NCBI GenBank assembly: GCA_005881235.1
Contig: VBEQ01000082.1
Span: forward strand, 1-17,933
Direction: 5' to 3'
From: Chloroflexota bacterium
GTDB lineage: Bacteria; Chloroflexota; Dormibacteria; CF-121
Length of the DNA: 17,933 nt
The position numbers were made by a program, and so were the translations under genes. Position 1 is the stretch's first letter. Every line of letters starts with the position of its first letter. Under the pieces are notes generated by a model. That model worked only from the letters and a program-made list of their open reading frames with translations, did no database searches and was not told where the DNA came from. Below, in pieces: positions 1 to 6,979 of this stretch.

Positions 1-452
1 TTGACCGCGATCGCCTCCGCTCCGCTCGCCCACAGGACGTTGACGATGTCCTGCAGGTCCTGGTAGTGAATCGTCCAGCCCAGGGAACGGTCGCCCGGGT
101 CGTTGGGGTCGCTGCCGTCGTGCAGCAGGATGGTCAGGCCGGCGCCGTGTAGCGCGGTCAGCCCGGCGATCAGCTTCTCATCATCGAGCTGGGCCTTCAC
201 CTGCTGAAAGGCACTCGAGCGGCGAGCGCTCTCATCCTCGCCGGCTTTGACCCCGGCCTGGAGTCCCTGGATCCGGGCCTTGAGCGCCCGGTTCTGGTCC
301 TCGAGCTGCGTGACACTCTGGCGCAACGCCTCGTCTCGGGCCAGCCGGTTGGAGGGGGGCAGCGGCTGGCTTCGGAACTGGGTTGCCGCGAGGCTGGTGA
401 CGAGGAATGTCGCAAGCGAAACGCTTGCCAGGACAGTCATCCGCGGCGTCAC
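1..452 (-). CDS. DUF881 family membrane protein, 3' end cut by window edge
   Basis: Reading the minus strand from 452 to the left edge gives an open frame of about 150 codons with no stop, so the gene continues outside the window. The product has a short N-terminus with one Arg, a hydrophobic segment at about residues 6-22 that looks like a single membrane anchor, a polar coiled-coil stretch at about 35-85 (LEDQNRALKARIQGLQ), then the DUF881 core: GLTALHGAGLTILLHDG, HYQDLQDIVNVLWASGAEA. These last motifs are typical of the family, which is found in Gram-positive-type bacteria, often near cell-division genes, and whose biochemical role is not known. I chose GTG at 452 because it adds a positive charge before the membrane segment; ATG at 440 is the alternative. 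Neither start has a clear Shine-Dalgarno. It is transcribed away from gdhA. Confidence 0.85.
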   Translation of the reverse strand, partial: MTPRMTVLASVSLATFLVTSLAATQFRSQPLPPSNRLARDEALRQSVTQLEDQNRALKARIQGLQAGVKAGEDESARRSSAFQQVKAQLDDEKLIAGLTALHGAGLTILLHDGSDPNDPGDRSLGWTIHYQDLQDIVNVLWASGAEAIAV

Positions 453-462
453 GGTGCCGTGT

Positions 463-468
463 AGTGTA
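463..468 (-). promoter_or_regulatory. Possible -10 box for the DUF881 gene
   Basis: On the minus strand the hexamer TACACT lies 10 nt before the GTG at 452, so the transcript would have a leader of only a few bases. No convincing -35 box is visible 16-18 nt upstream. The same bases on the plus strand read TAGTGT/TGTAAT and could equally serve gdhA. Weak call. Confidence 0.25.
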
Positions 469-515
469 ATGGGTGCCCGAGCGCCCAGTTGGCCGGCGGC
501 CGGCATCAAACAGGC

Positions 516-521
516 AGGAGG
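516..521 (+). promoter_or_regulatory. Ribosome binding site of gdhA
   Basis: A perfect AGGAGG ends 4 nt before the ATG at 526. It decides the start: the frame is open upstream to 247, but that extension overlaps the divergent DUF881 gene and has no family resemblance. Confidence 0.85.
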
Positions 522-525
522 AACA

Positions 526-1821
526 ATGGCTCAGAAGATCGAGGCGGTGCCGCGCACCGGTTTCGCGCAGGTCGCGCCGGAGCAGGCGAATCCGTGGCTG
601 ATGGCCCAGCGTCAATTCGATATCGCGGCCGAGGTGCTCGGCCTGGATCCGAACATGCAGCGGGTGCTCCGCGAGTGTAAGCGCGAGCTGACGGTGACCT
701 TCCCCGTTCTGATGGACGACCGTACCGTGCAGATGTTCACCGGTTATCGCGTCCATCACAACATCGATCGCGGCCCCGCCAAGGGCGGGATCCGGTACCA
801 CCCGGGTGTGACTCGCGAGGAAGTCAAAGCGCTGGCCATGTGGATGACGTGGAAGTGCGCCGTCGTCGGTATTCCCTACGGTGGCGCCAAGGGTGGCGTC
901 GTCGTCGACCCCAAGAATCTCAGCCGCAACGAGCTCGAGAATCTCACCCGCCGCTACACGAGCGAGATCAGCATCGTGATCGGACCGGATCGCGACATCC
1001 CGGCTCCGGACGTCAACACCAACGCCCAGATCATGGCCTGGATGATGGACACGATCAGCATGCAGGCCGGCCATTCCGTGCCGGCGGTCGTGACCGGCAA
1101 GCCGCTGGGTATCGGCGGCTCCGAGGGTCGCCCGGAGGCGACCGGTCGAGGTTGCATGCTCACCACGCTGGCGGCGCTGAGGCACCTGGGGATCCGCCCC
1201 GAAGATGCGACGGTCGCCGTCCAGGGCGTCGGCAACGTGGGTTACACCACCGCCAAGTTGCTGGCCCAAGCCGGCTGCAAGGTGATCGCGGTCAGCGACT
1301 CGAACGGCGCCTGCTTCAACGAGGACGGTATCGAGCTCGACGAGGTCGTGCGCGAGAAAGAGCTCACCGGCCGGCTACGCCAGAAGATCTGCAAGTTCAT
1401 CAGCAACGAGGAATTGCTCGAGCTGCCCGTCACCGTGCTGGTTCCCGCAGCGCTCGAGAACCAGATCCACGCCGGTAACGCGCACCGGATCAAGGCGACG
1501 GTGATTTGCGAAGGGGCCAACGGGCCGACCACGCCGGAAGCCGACGAGATCCTCCACAAGAAAGGTGTCTTCGTGATCCCCGACATCCTCGCCAATGCCG
1601 GCGGCGTCACGGTGTCCTACTTCGAGTGGGTGCAGGACCTGCAGGAGTTCTTCTGGGATGAGCACGACATCAACGAGCGGCTGGAGCGGATCATGCTGCG
1701 GGCGTTCGACAACGTGCTGAAAGTCAGCCTGGAGAAGAAGGTGATGATGCGGACGGCGGCCTACGTGCTCGCCGTCGACAAGGTTGCGCAGGCAACCACG
1801 ATCCGCGGCATCTATCCCTGA
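526..1821 (+). CDS. gdhA: Glutamate dehydrogenase, Glu/Leu/Phe/Val family
   Basis: Catalyses reversible oxidative deamination of glutamate to 2-oxoglutarate and ammonia, using NAD(H) or NADP(H), in the cytosol. The 431-residue product has the usual length for the hexameric bacterial enzyme. The N-terminal dimerisation/catalytic domain contains GPAKGGIRYHPGV and the catalytic-lysine region PYGGAKGGVVVDP. The C-terminal Rossmann domain carries the dinucleotide fingerprint VQGVGNVG followed by VIAVSDSNGA. Later conserved stretches are ICEGANGPTTPEAD and PDILANAGGVTVSYFEWVQ. I did not settle cofactor preference: the acidic residue after the second strand (VSDSNG) hints at NAD but is not decisive. 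The start is fixed by a strong AGGAGG. The gene converges on the ybaK-like gene and the two reading frames overlap by 10 nt, leaving no space for an intrinsic terminator between them. Confidence 0.96.
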   Translation: MAQKIEAVPRTGFAQVAPEQANPWLMAQRQFDIAAEVLGLDPNMQRVLRECKRELTVTFPVLMDDRTVQMFTGYRVHHNIDRGPAKGGIRYHPGVTREEVKALAMWMTWKCAVVGIPYGGAKGGVVVDPKNLSRNELENLTRRYTSEISIVIGPDRDIPAPDVNTNAQIMAWMMDTISMQAGHSVPAVVTGKPLGIGGSEGRPEATGRGCMLTTLAALRHLGIRPEDATVAVQGVGNVGYTTAKLLAQAGCKVIAVSDSNGACFNEDGIELDEVVREKELTGRLRQKICKFISNEELLELPVTVLVPAALENQIHAGNAHRIKATVICEGANGPTTPEADEILHKKGVFVIPDILANAGGVTVSYFEWVQDLQEFFWDEHDINERLERIMLRAFDNVLKVSLEKKVMMRTAAYVLAVDKVAQATTIRGIYP

Positions 1822-2306
1822 TCGGTCGCCAGCTGGACGACACGGCCGCCCGTGATGCGCACCAGGTCCTGGGGCGCGATCGGAAACACGTGCCGCGGTG
1901 TGCCGGCGGCGGCCCACACAACGTCGTACTGCAGTAAGTCGCGGTCGACGAAGGTCGGGATGGGCGCGGGGAACCCGGTGGGTGGCACACCGCCGATCGA
2001 GTAGCCGGTGGCGCGGCGCACGGCATCGGCGTCGGCCTTGCCGATCTCGAGGCCGGTAAGAGCCCCGAGCCGGGAGGGATCGAGCCGGTTCGCACCCGAG
2101 ACCAGTGCCAGGATGGGCACGCCGCCGCCAAGGAAGACGAGCGATTTCACGATCTGGCCCACGCTGGTGCCGACCGCATCCGCGGCCTCTTGCGCTGTCC
2201 GTGTCGAGGACGGGAACTCTTCGATGCGCGCCGCGACGCCGGCGGCAGAGAGAGCCGCTTGAACGCGCTGCGGCGCCGAAGGCCGATGATCCGTGCTCAA
2301 AGCCAT
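1812..2306 (-). CDS. YbaK/EbsC-family aminoacyl-tRNA deacylase
   Basis: The family hydrolyses mis-charged tRNA such as Cys- or Ala-tRNA(Pro), acting in trans as a proofreading domain in the cytosol. The 164-residue protein has the family's length and motifs: TAQEAADAVGTSVGQIVKSLVF, with the expected conserved lysine at about residue 54 (IVKSLVF), then LALVSGANRLD, KADADAVRRATGYSIGGVPPTGF near the middle, and the C-terminal FPIAPQDLVRIT. The GVPP motif supports a YbaK/ProX-like fold. The exact tRNA substrate cannot be told from sequence. It starts at ATG 2306, divergent from guaB3 (81 nt between starts), and its stop lies inside the end of gdhA. On its own strand GATTAT sits 5 nt before the start codon, which would fit a nearly leaderless transcript, but I rate that as weak. 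Confidence 0.9.
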   Translation of the reverse strand: MALSTDHRPSAPQRVQAALSAAGVAARIEEFPSSTRTAQEAADAVGTSVGQIVKSLVFLGGGVPILALVSGANRLDPSRLGALTGLEIGKADADAVRRATGYSIGGVPPTGFPAPIPTFVDRDLLQYDVVWAAAGTPRHVFPIAPQDLVRITGGRVVQLATDQG

Positions 2307-2310
2307 CCGC

Positions 2311-2316
2311 TATAAT
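2311..2316 (+). promoter_or_regulatory. Consensus -10 box upstream of guaB3
   Basis: A perfect TATAAT in otherwise GC-rich DNA, 71 nt before the guaB3 ATG. Transcription would begin near 2323, giving a leader of about 65 nt. No good -35 hexamer is seen at 16-18 nt spacing (GATCCG), so recognition may rest on the -10 box or an activator. Confidence 0.5.
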
Positions 2317-2387
2317 CCCCCAAAACCACCCCGTATCGAGGTACACGCACACCCTTTGAGCTCGACACGGTTTCGCAGGCGACGTCG

Positions 2388-3593
2388 ATGAGTGTGCGTG
2401 CGCCCGCAAAGCCCTCGGCCTTCGAGGCCGGCGAAACTGTTGAGCTGGGCCGCTTCAAGCGGGCCCGCCGCGCCTACGGCTTCGACGAAGTCGCCCTCGT
2501 TCCAGGCCGGGTCACGATCAACCCCCAGGAAGTCGACAGCAGCTTTCAGCTGGGCGCGCTTCGGCTCGCTGTTCCCATCCTGGCGGCGGCGATGGATGGT
2601 GTCGTGGACGTCCGCTTCGCGGTCGAGATGGGCCGGCTCGGTGGCATGGCGGTGCTCAACCTCGATGGCCTCCAGACCCGCTACGCAGACCCAACGAGCG
2701 TGCTGCAGGAGATCGCCGAGGCGCCGCGCGAGCACATCAACGCCCTGCTGCAGAAGGTCTACCAGGCGCCGGTCCGCGAACAGCTCATCGGCGAGCGGAT
2801 CACCGCGGTCAAACGGGCCCAGGTTCCGGTGGGCGTCTCGAGCGTACCGGCGCACGCCAGCCGCCGGGCGGCGCTGGTCCAGGAGGCGGGAGCCGATTGC
2901 CTCGTCGTCCAGGGTACGGTGCTGACGGCACGGCACATTTCACGCTCCTACGAGCAGCTCTCCTTCGAGAAGCTCTGCGCTGGGTTGTCCATTCCGGTCG
3001 TCGCTGGCAACTGCGTCGACTATGAAACGGCATTGGAGCTTATGCAAACCGGCATCGCCGGCATCCTGGTCGGGGTCGGTCCGGGTGCCGCATGCACGAC
3101 TCGGGGTGTGCTCGGTGTCGGCGTCCCGCAGGTGACCGCGACCAGTGATGTCGCCGCCGCGCGCGAAACCTGGCTGCACGAGAGTGGCCGCCGCGTCCAG
3201 GTCATCACCGACGGCGGCATGCGAGTAGGGGGTGACATTGCCAAGGCGTTCGCCTCGGGCGCCGATGCGGTCATGGTCGGCTCCATCTTCGCCGGCACCA
3301 CGGACGCGGCGGGTGGCGGCTACCACTGGGGGATGGCGACGCCTGACCCCAACCTTCCGCGCGGAACGCGCATCAAGGTCGGCCGCCGCGGAACTTTGCG
3401 CGAAGTCCTGCTGGGACCGGCACGCGTCGACGACGGGACTCAGAACCTGGTCGGGGCCCTGCGCTCGGCGATGGGCGTGTGCGGCGCCCGCGACCTGCGC
3501 GAGTTCCAGCAGACGGAGCTGGTGATCGCCCCGGCGATCCAGAACGAGGGCAAGCTCTTTCAGCAAGCCCAGCAAGTGGGCATGGGGACATAG
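2388..3593 (+). CDS. guaB3: GuaB3-type IMP dehydrogenase, no CBS domains
   Basis: IMP dehydrogenase oxidises IMP to XMP with NAD+, the committed step to GMP. The 401-residue product is a single TIM barrel without the paired CBS (Bateman) domains of ordinary GuaB, matching the GuaB3 branch known in actinobacteria and cyanobacteria. Visible family marks are ELGRFKRARRAYGFDEVALVPGR near the N-terminus (about residues 20-42), AAAMDGVVD, and the active-site loop GPGAACTTRGVLGVGVPQ with the catalytic Cys at residue 236. The phosphate-binding ITDGGMRVGGDIAKAFASGADAVMVGS follows. The start at ATG 2388 leaves about 17 residues before the conserved core and lacks a strong Shine-Dalgarno. It is followed 56 nt later by guaA, so it probably supplies the XMP for GMP synthase. 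I see no second IMP dehydrogenase here, but the rest of the genome is not visible. Confidence 0.92.
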   Translation: MSVRAPAKPSAFEAGETVELGRFKRARRAYGFDEVALVPGRVTINPQEVDSSFQLGALRLAVPILAAAMDGVVDVRFAVEMGRLGGMAVLNLDGLQTRYADPTSVLQEIAEAPREHINALLQKVYQAPVREQLIGERITAVKRAQVPVGVSSVPAHASRRAALVQEAGADCLVVQGTVLTARHISRSYEQLSFEKLCAGLSIPVVAGNCVDYETALELMQTGIAGILVGVGPGAACTTRGVLGVGVPQVTATSDVAAARETWLHESGRRVQVITDGGMRVGGDIAKAFASGADAVMVGSIFAGTTDAAGGGYHWGMATPDPNLPRGTRIKVGRRGTLREVLLGPARVDDGTQNLVGALRSAMGVCGARDLREFQQTELVIAPAIQNEGKLFQQAQQVGMGT

Positions 3594-3613
3594 CGGTCGC
3601 CCGAACCTCGAAA

Positions 3614-3643
3614 GCCCTCACCCTACCCTCCGGCGGGGGAGGG
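3614..3643 (+). repeat. REP-like hairpin repeat, copy 1, overlapping the guaA RBS
   Basis: A 30-nt CCCTCACCCT-type element that ends in GGGGGAGGG. CCCTCC at 3626-3631 pairs with GGAGGG at 3638-3643 across a 6-nt loop. The right arm is also the Shine-Dalgarno of guaA, 6 nt from its TTG start. The reverse complement of copy 2 (14552-14587) aligns with it along nearly its full length: both read GCCCnCACCCTnCCCTCC and then a hairpin closing in GGGGGAGGG. Such elements are common dispersed repeats in GC-rich genomes. Confidence 0.6.
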
Positions 3644-3649
3644 AAGCAG

Positions 3650-5209
3650 TTGACCGCGGAGGGCACGATCGCCGCGCAGGACCTGGTGCTGGTCCTCGAT
3701 TTCGGATCGCAGTACAGCCAGTTGATCGCGCGCCGGGTTCGCGAGGCCGGCGTCTACTGCGAGTTGATCGCGGGGACCACGCCGTGGGCGACGATCCGCG
3801 ACCGGGCGCCGAAGGCGCTCATCCTCTCGGGAGGACCGTCCAGCGTCTACGAGGAGGCCGCCCCGCGCTGCGACCCGGCGGCGCTCGATGCCGGCGTCCC
3901 GGTGTTGGGCATCTGCTATGGCATGCAGCTGCTCGCCTACCAGCTCGGCGGCAAGGTCGCCCCTGCCGGTAAACGCGAATACGGACCTGCCAGTGTGCGG
4001 ATCGAGGAGCGGGCCCGGCTCTTCGATGATCTACCGACGGAGCTGCCGGTCTGGATGAGTCACGGCGACACCATCCTGGAAGCGCCCCCCGGGTTTCGCC
4101 GCCTGGCGGAATCCGAGAACTCGACCATCGCGGCGATGGCGGACGAGTCCGGGCGGTTTGGCATCGCCTTCCATCCCGAGGTCATTCACACGCCCCAGGG
4201 GCGCGAGATCCTGCGCAACTTCCTTTACCAGGTGGCCGGCTGCCGCGGCAGCTGGAAGCCGGCGGCCTTCATCGAGCAGGCGACGCGCGCGATTCGCGAT
4301 CAGGTTGGCAGCCGGCGAGTGCTGTGCGCCCTTTCCGGGGGCGTCGACTCTGCCGTCTGCGCCACCCTCGTGCATCGCGCGATCCCCGGCCAGTTGACCT
4401 GCCTGATCGTCGACAACGGACTGCTGCGTCGCGACGAGCGGCGGCGCGTCGAAGACGTCATGCACCGTCACCTCGGCATCGACCTCAGGGCGGTCGACGC
4501 CGGCGACGCGTTCCTCGAGGCGCTCCGGGGGATCGTGGATCCGGAGGAGAAGCGCCGGCGAATCGGCGCCACCTTTATCGATGTCTTCGAACGCGAGGCG
4601 GCCTCACTGTCCGGTGTCGACTTCCTGGCACAGGGAACGCTCTATCCCGACGTGATCGAGAGCACCAGTCACGACACCCACAATGCCCACCGGATCAAGA
4701 CCCACCACAACGTGGGTGGCCTGCCTGCGGATCTGCGTTTCAAACTGGTCGAGCCGCTGCGCTACCTGTTCAAGGATGAGGTTCGCGCCATCGGCTCGGA
4801 GCTCGGACTGCCGGACGACATGGTGCATCGCCAACCGTTTCCGGGTCCGGGACTGGCCGTGCGCATCATCGGCGACGTGACCCGCGAGCGCCTGGAGACG
4901 CTCCGCGCTGCGGATTGGATCGTGGTCGATGAGATCAAGGCCGCCGGCCTCTACCGCTCACTCTGGCAGTCGTTCGCCATCCTGACACCGCTGCAGAGCG
5001 TGGGGGTAATGGGCGACTACCGCACCTACGGCAACGTCGTCGCGGTCCGGGCGGTGCAGAGCGAAGACGGGATGACGGCCGACTGGGCGCGCCTGCCCTA
5101 CGAGGTCCTGGCGAAGATCTCCCGCCGGATCGTCAATGAAGTGGCCGGTGTCAACCGCGTCGTCTACGACATCTCATCGAAGCCGCCCTCGACCATCGAG
5201 TGGGAATGA
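3650..5209 (+). CDS. guaA: GMP synthase (glutamine-hydrolysing)
   Basis: Converts XMP to GMP using ATP and glutamine. From TTG 3650 the product is 519 residues, the normal GuaA size. The start is supported by GGGGGAGGG ending 6 nt upstream and by the conserved N-terminal VLVLDFGSQYSQLIARRVRE beginning soon after; the frame is open to 3479 but that would run inside guaB3. The class I glutamine amidotransferase domain has the nucleophile Cys89 in GICYGMQLL and HPEVIHT. The ATP pyrophosphatase domain has the PP-loop LSGGVDSAV at about residues 229-234, followed by DNGLLRRDE, GTLYPDVIES and KTHHNVGGLP. The C-terminal dimerisation domain ends in the conserved NRVVYDISSKPPSTIEWE. The stop overlaps the purD start by ATGA, indicating translational coupling. 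The ribosome binding site lies within a repeat-derived hairpin. Confidence 0.96.
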   Translation: MTAEGTIAAQDLVLVLDFGSQYSQLIARRVREAGVYCELIAGTTPWATIRDRAPKALILSGGPSSVYEEAAPRCDPAALDAGVPVLGICYGMQLLAYQLGGKVAPAGKREYGPASVRIEERARLFDDLPTELPVWMSHGDTILEAPPGFRRLAESENSTIAAMADESGRFGIAFHPEVIHTPQGREILRNFLYQVAGCRGSWKPAAFIEQATRAIRDQVGSRRVLCALSGGVDSAVCATLVHRAIPGQLTCLIVDNGLLRRDERRRVEDVMHRHLGIDLRAVDAGDAFLEALRGIVDPEEKRRRIGATFIDVFEREAASLSGVDFLAQGTLYPDVIESTSHDTHNAHRIKTHHNVGGLPADLRFKLVEPLRYLFKDEVRAIGSELGLPDDMVHRQPFPGPGLAVRIIGDVTRERLETLRAADWIVVDEIKAAGLYRSLWQSFAILTPLQSVGVMGDYRTYGNVVAVRAVQSEDGMTADWARLPYEVLAKISRRIVNEVAGVNRVVYDISSKPPSTIEWE

Positions 5210-6483
5210 ACGTCCTGATCGTCGGCGGTGGTGCGCGCGAGCACGCCCTCACCTGGAAAGCCCTGCAAAGCCCGTTGACCGATGCGGTCTATTGCGCTCC
5301 CGGCAACGCGGCCACGGCGGCGATCGCCGTGAACACCGGCTTCGAGGCCACCGACGTCGATGCGATCGTGCGTTTCGTCTCGGAGCGCGACGTGGGCCTG
5401 ACGGTGATCGGTCAGGAGGCCGCGGTCGCCGCCGGACTCGCCGATCGCCTCACGGCAATTGACCGCCTGGTCTTCGGGCCGTCGGCCGCGGCCGGCCGGA
5501 TCGAAAGCAGCAAGGCGTTTGCCAAGTCGGTGATGGCGCGCGCCGGGGTCGCCACCCCCGCGTACCAGGTTTTCGACGACGCGGGCCGCGCCAAGGATTT
5601 CGTCCGTGGGGAGCGCCGCGCGTTCGTCGTCAAGGCGGATGGGCTCGCCCAGGGAAAGGGGACGCTGATGCCGCGCGATGCGCAGGACACGCTGGAATGT
5701 ATCGACACCCTGATGCTGCGCAAGACGGTGGGCGCGGCGGCCGACCGGATTGTTCTTGAGGAGAAGATCGACGGGCGGGAGGTTTCGCTGATGGCGCTGG
5801 TCGATGGGGATCGCGTCGTACCGCTTCCCCCGGCCTGCGATTACAAGCGAGCGCTCGACGGCGACAAGGGCCCGAACACCGGCGGCATGGGCGGATACTC
5901 GCCAGTCCGCTTCTTTGGCCCGGGCGAGGTCGATCGCGCTGTCGCTGATGTCCTGCTCCCCGTCGTGCAAACCCTGCGCCAGGACGGTACGCCCTATCGC
6001 GGCTGCCTCTACGCCGGCCTGATGGTCTCACCGTCTGGCATCCAGGCGCTCGAGTTCAATGCCCGCTTCGGCGATCCGGAGGCCCAGGTCGTTCTGCCCC
6101 GACTGGAGGACGACCTGATTCCGCTGCTCGAGGCGGCCGCCCGCGGCGCGCTTGGCGAGGCCAGACCATCGTGGTCAACCCGATCGAGCGTCGGGGTCGT
6201 GCTCGCTTCGCGCGGATATCCGGGGACGTATCAGACCGGCTTTCTCATCGAGGGCCTCGGCACGATCGAGCGCGACGTCTTTGCTTTCCATGCCGGCACC
6301 AGCGCCGGACCGAGTGGGTATGAGACGGCCGGGGGGCGCGTGCTGACACTCGTCGCGCTCGGCGACTCGATGGGCGAGGCACGCGACCGCGCCTACCGCA
6401 ACATCAATCGCATCCGGTTCGAGGGCATGGCCTTTCGGCACGACCTGGCGCTGCGGGAAATCGAGTCGGCGGTTCTCCAATGA
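5206..6483 (+). CDS. purD: Phosphoribosylamine-glycine ligase (GAR synthetase)
   Basis: Joins phosphoribosylamine and glycine with ATP to give GAR, the second step of purine synthesis. The 425-residue product has the usual length. It opens with MNVLIVGGGAREHAL, the standard PurD N-terminus, which fixes the start at ATG 5206 rather than the in-frame GTG at 5200. The ATP-grasp domain contains VKADGLAQGKG, the loop ACDYKRALDGDKGPNTGGMGGYSP and the metal-binding FNARFGDPE. Small deviations from the textbook motifs (GQEA where GPEAP is common) look like ordinary drift. The first base of its ATG lies inside guaA (ATGA overlap) and its stop overlaps the purE start in the same way. Confidence 0.96.
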   Translation: MNVLIVGGGAREHALTWKALQSPLTDAVYCAPGNAATAAIAVNTGFEATDVDAIVRFVSERDVGLTVIGQEAAVAAGLADRLTAIDRLVFGPSAAAGRIESSKAFAKSVMARAGVATPAYQVFDDAGRAKDFVRGERRAFVVKADGLAQGKGTLMPRDAQDTLECIDTLMLRKTVGAAADRIVLEEKIDGREVSLMALVDGDRVVPLPPACDYKRALDGDKGPNTGGMGGYSPVRFFGPGEVDRAVADVLLPVVQTLRQDGTPYRGCLYAGLMVSPSGIQALEFNARFGDPEAQVVLPRLEDDLIPLLEAAARGALGEARPSWSTRSSVGVVLASRGYPGTYQTGFLIEGLGTIERDVFAFHAGTSAGPSGYETAGGRVLTLVALGDSMGEARDRAYRNINRIRFEGMAFRHDLALREIESAVLQ

Positions 6484-6956
6484 ACGACGCTCCGGTGGTC
6501 GGGATCGTCATGGGCAGCGAGTCAGATCGTCCGACGATGCAGCGCTGCTGCGAAGTACTCGACAGCTACGGCATCAGCTACGAAGTCGTGGTCCGCTCGG
6601 CGCACCGTGACCCCGAGGGTTGCCGTCAGTGGGCGACGCAGGCCGAAGGCCGCGGACTCAAGGTCCTGATCGCCGCCGCCGGTGGCGCGGCGCATCTTCC
6701 CGGCGTGGTGGCGGCCTGGAGCCTGCTGCCGGTGATCGGCGTGCCGATTTCGGCTGGCGCCCTGGGCGGGCTCGACGCGCTCCTCTCGATGGCGCAAATG
6801 CCGGCTGGTATCCCGGTGGCGACGGTCGCCATCGGTGAGGCCGGCGCGAGAAACGCGGCGCACCTGGCGACCGGCATCCTGGCGCTCAACGACGCGGTCG
6901 CGCGCGAGAAGCTGATCAAGCGCCGAGAGGAGAACCGGGCGAAAAAACCGGTCTGA
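6480..6956 (+). CDS. purE: N5-carboxyaminoimidazole ribonucleotide mutase, class I PurE
   Basis: Class I PurE rearranges N5-CAIR to CAIR in the purine pathway. The 158-residue protein begins VGIVMGSESDRPTMQ, the substrate-binding SDxPTM motif, then has VVVRSAHRDPEG with the conserved histidine, AAAGGAAHLPGVVAA (characteristic of class I), and the active-site stretch GGLDALLSMAQMPAGIPVATVAIGEAGARNAAHLA. The usual PVQSKAL segment reads PISAGAL here. Class I enzymes normally depend on PurK to make N5-CAIR, and purK usually sits beside purE; none is present here, the next gene being pycB. It overlaps purD by ATGA. Its last codons hold an AACCGG repeat that reaches into the pycB promoter. Confidence 0.95.
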   Translation: MNDAPVVGIVMGSESDRPTMQRCCEVLDSYGISYEVVVRSAHRDPEGCRQWATQAEGRGLKVLIAAAGGAAHLPGVVAAWSLLPVIGVPISAGALGGLDALLSMAQMPAGIPVATVAIGEAGARNAAHLATGILALNDAVAREKLIKRREENRAKKPV

Positions 6957-6966
6957 AAACCGGGCA

Positions 6967-6972
6967 TACAAT
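6967..6972 (+). promoter_or_regulatory. -10 box of a probably leaderless pycB promoter
   Basis: TACAAT (5 of 6 matches to consensus) ends 7 nt before the pycB ATG at 6980, so transcription would start at or next to the A of the start codon. No Shine-Dalgarno is visible in that gap. No clear -35 box is seen. Three AACCGG repeats lie just upstream (6933, 6946, 6958). Confidence 0.5.
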
Positions 6973-6979
6973 AGCGGCG

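Noticed and set aside
232..1269. Long minus-strand open frame opposite gdhA
   Set aside because: Its translation is low-complexity and resembles no family; it mirrors the strongly supported gdhA and reflects GC-rich third positions.
1375..2409. Minus-strand open frame across gdhA, ybaK and the guaB3 promoter
   Set aside because: Arg/Ala-rich composition and complete overlap with real genes in better frames.
3479..3649. Upstream extension of guaA inside guaB3
   Set aside because: It would add 57 non-conserved residues; TTG 3650 has a strong ribosome binding site and gives the family length.
6948..6963. CCGGT/ACCGG hairpin after the purE stop as a terminator
   Set aside because: Five-base stem without a following U-run; it overlaps the pycB promoter instead.
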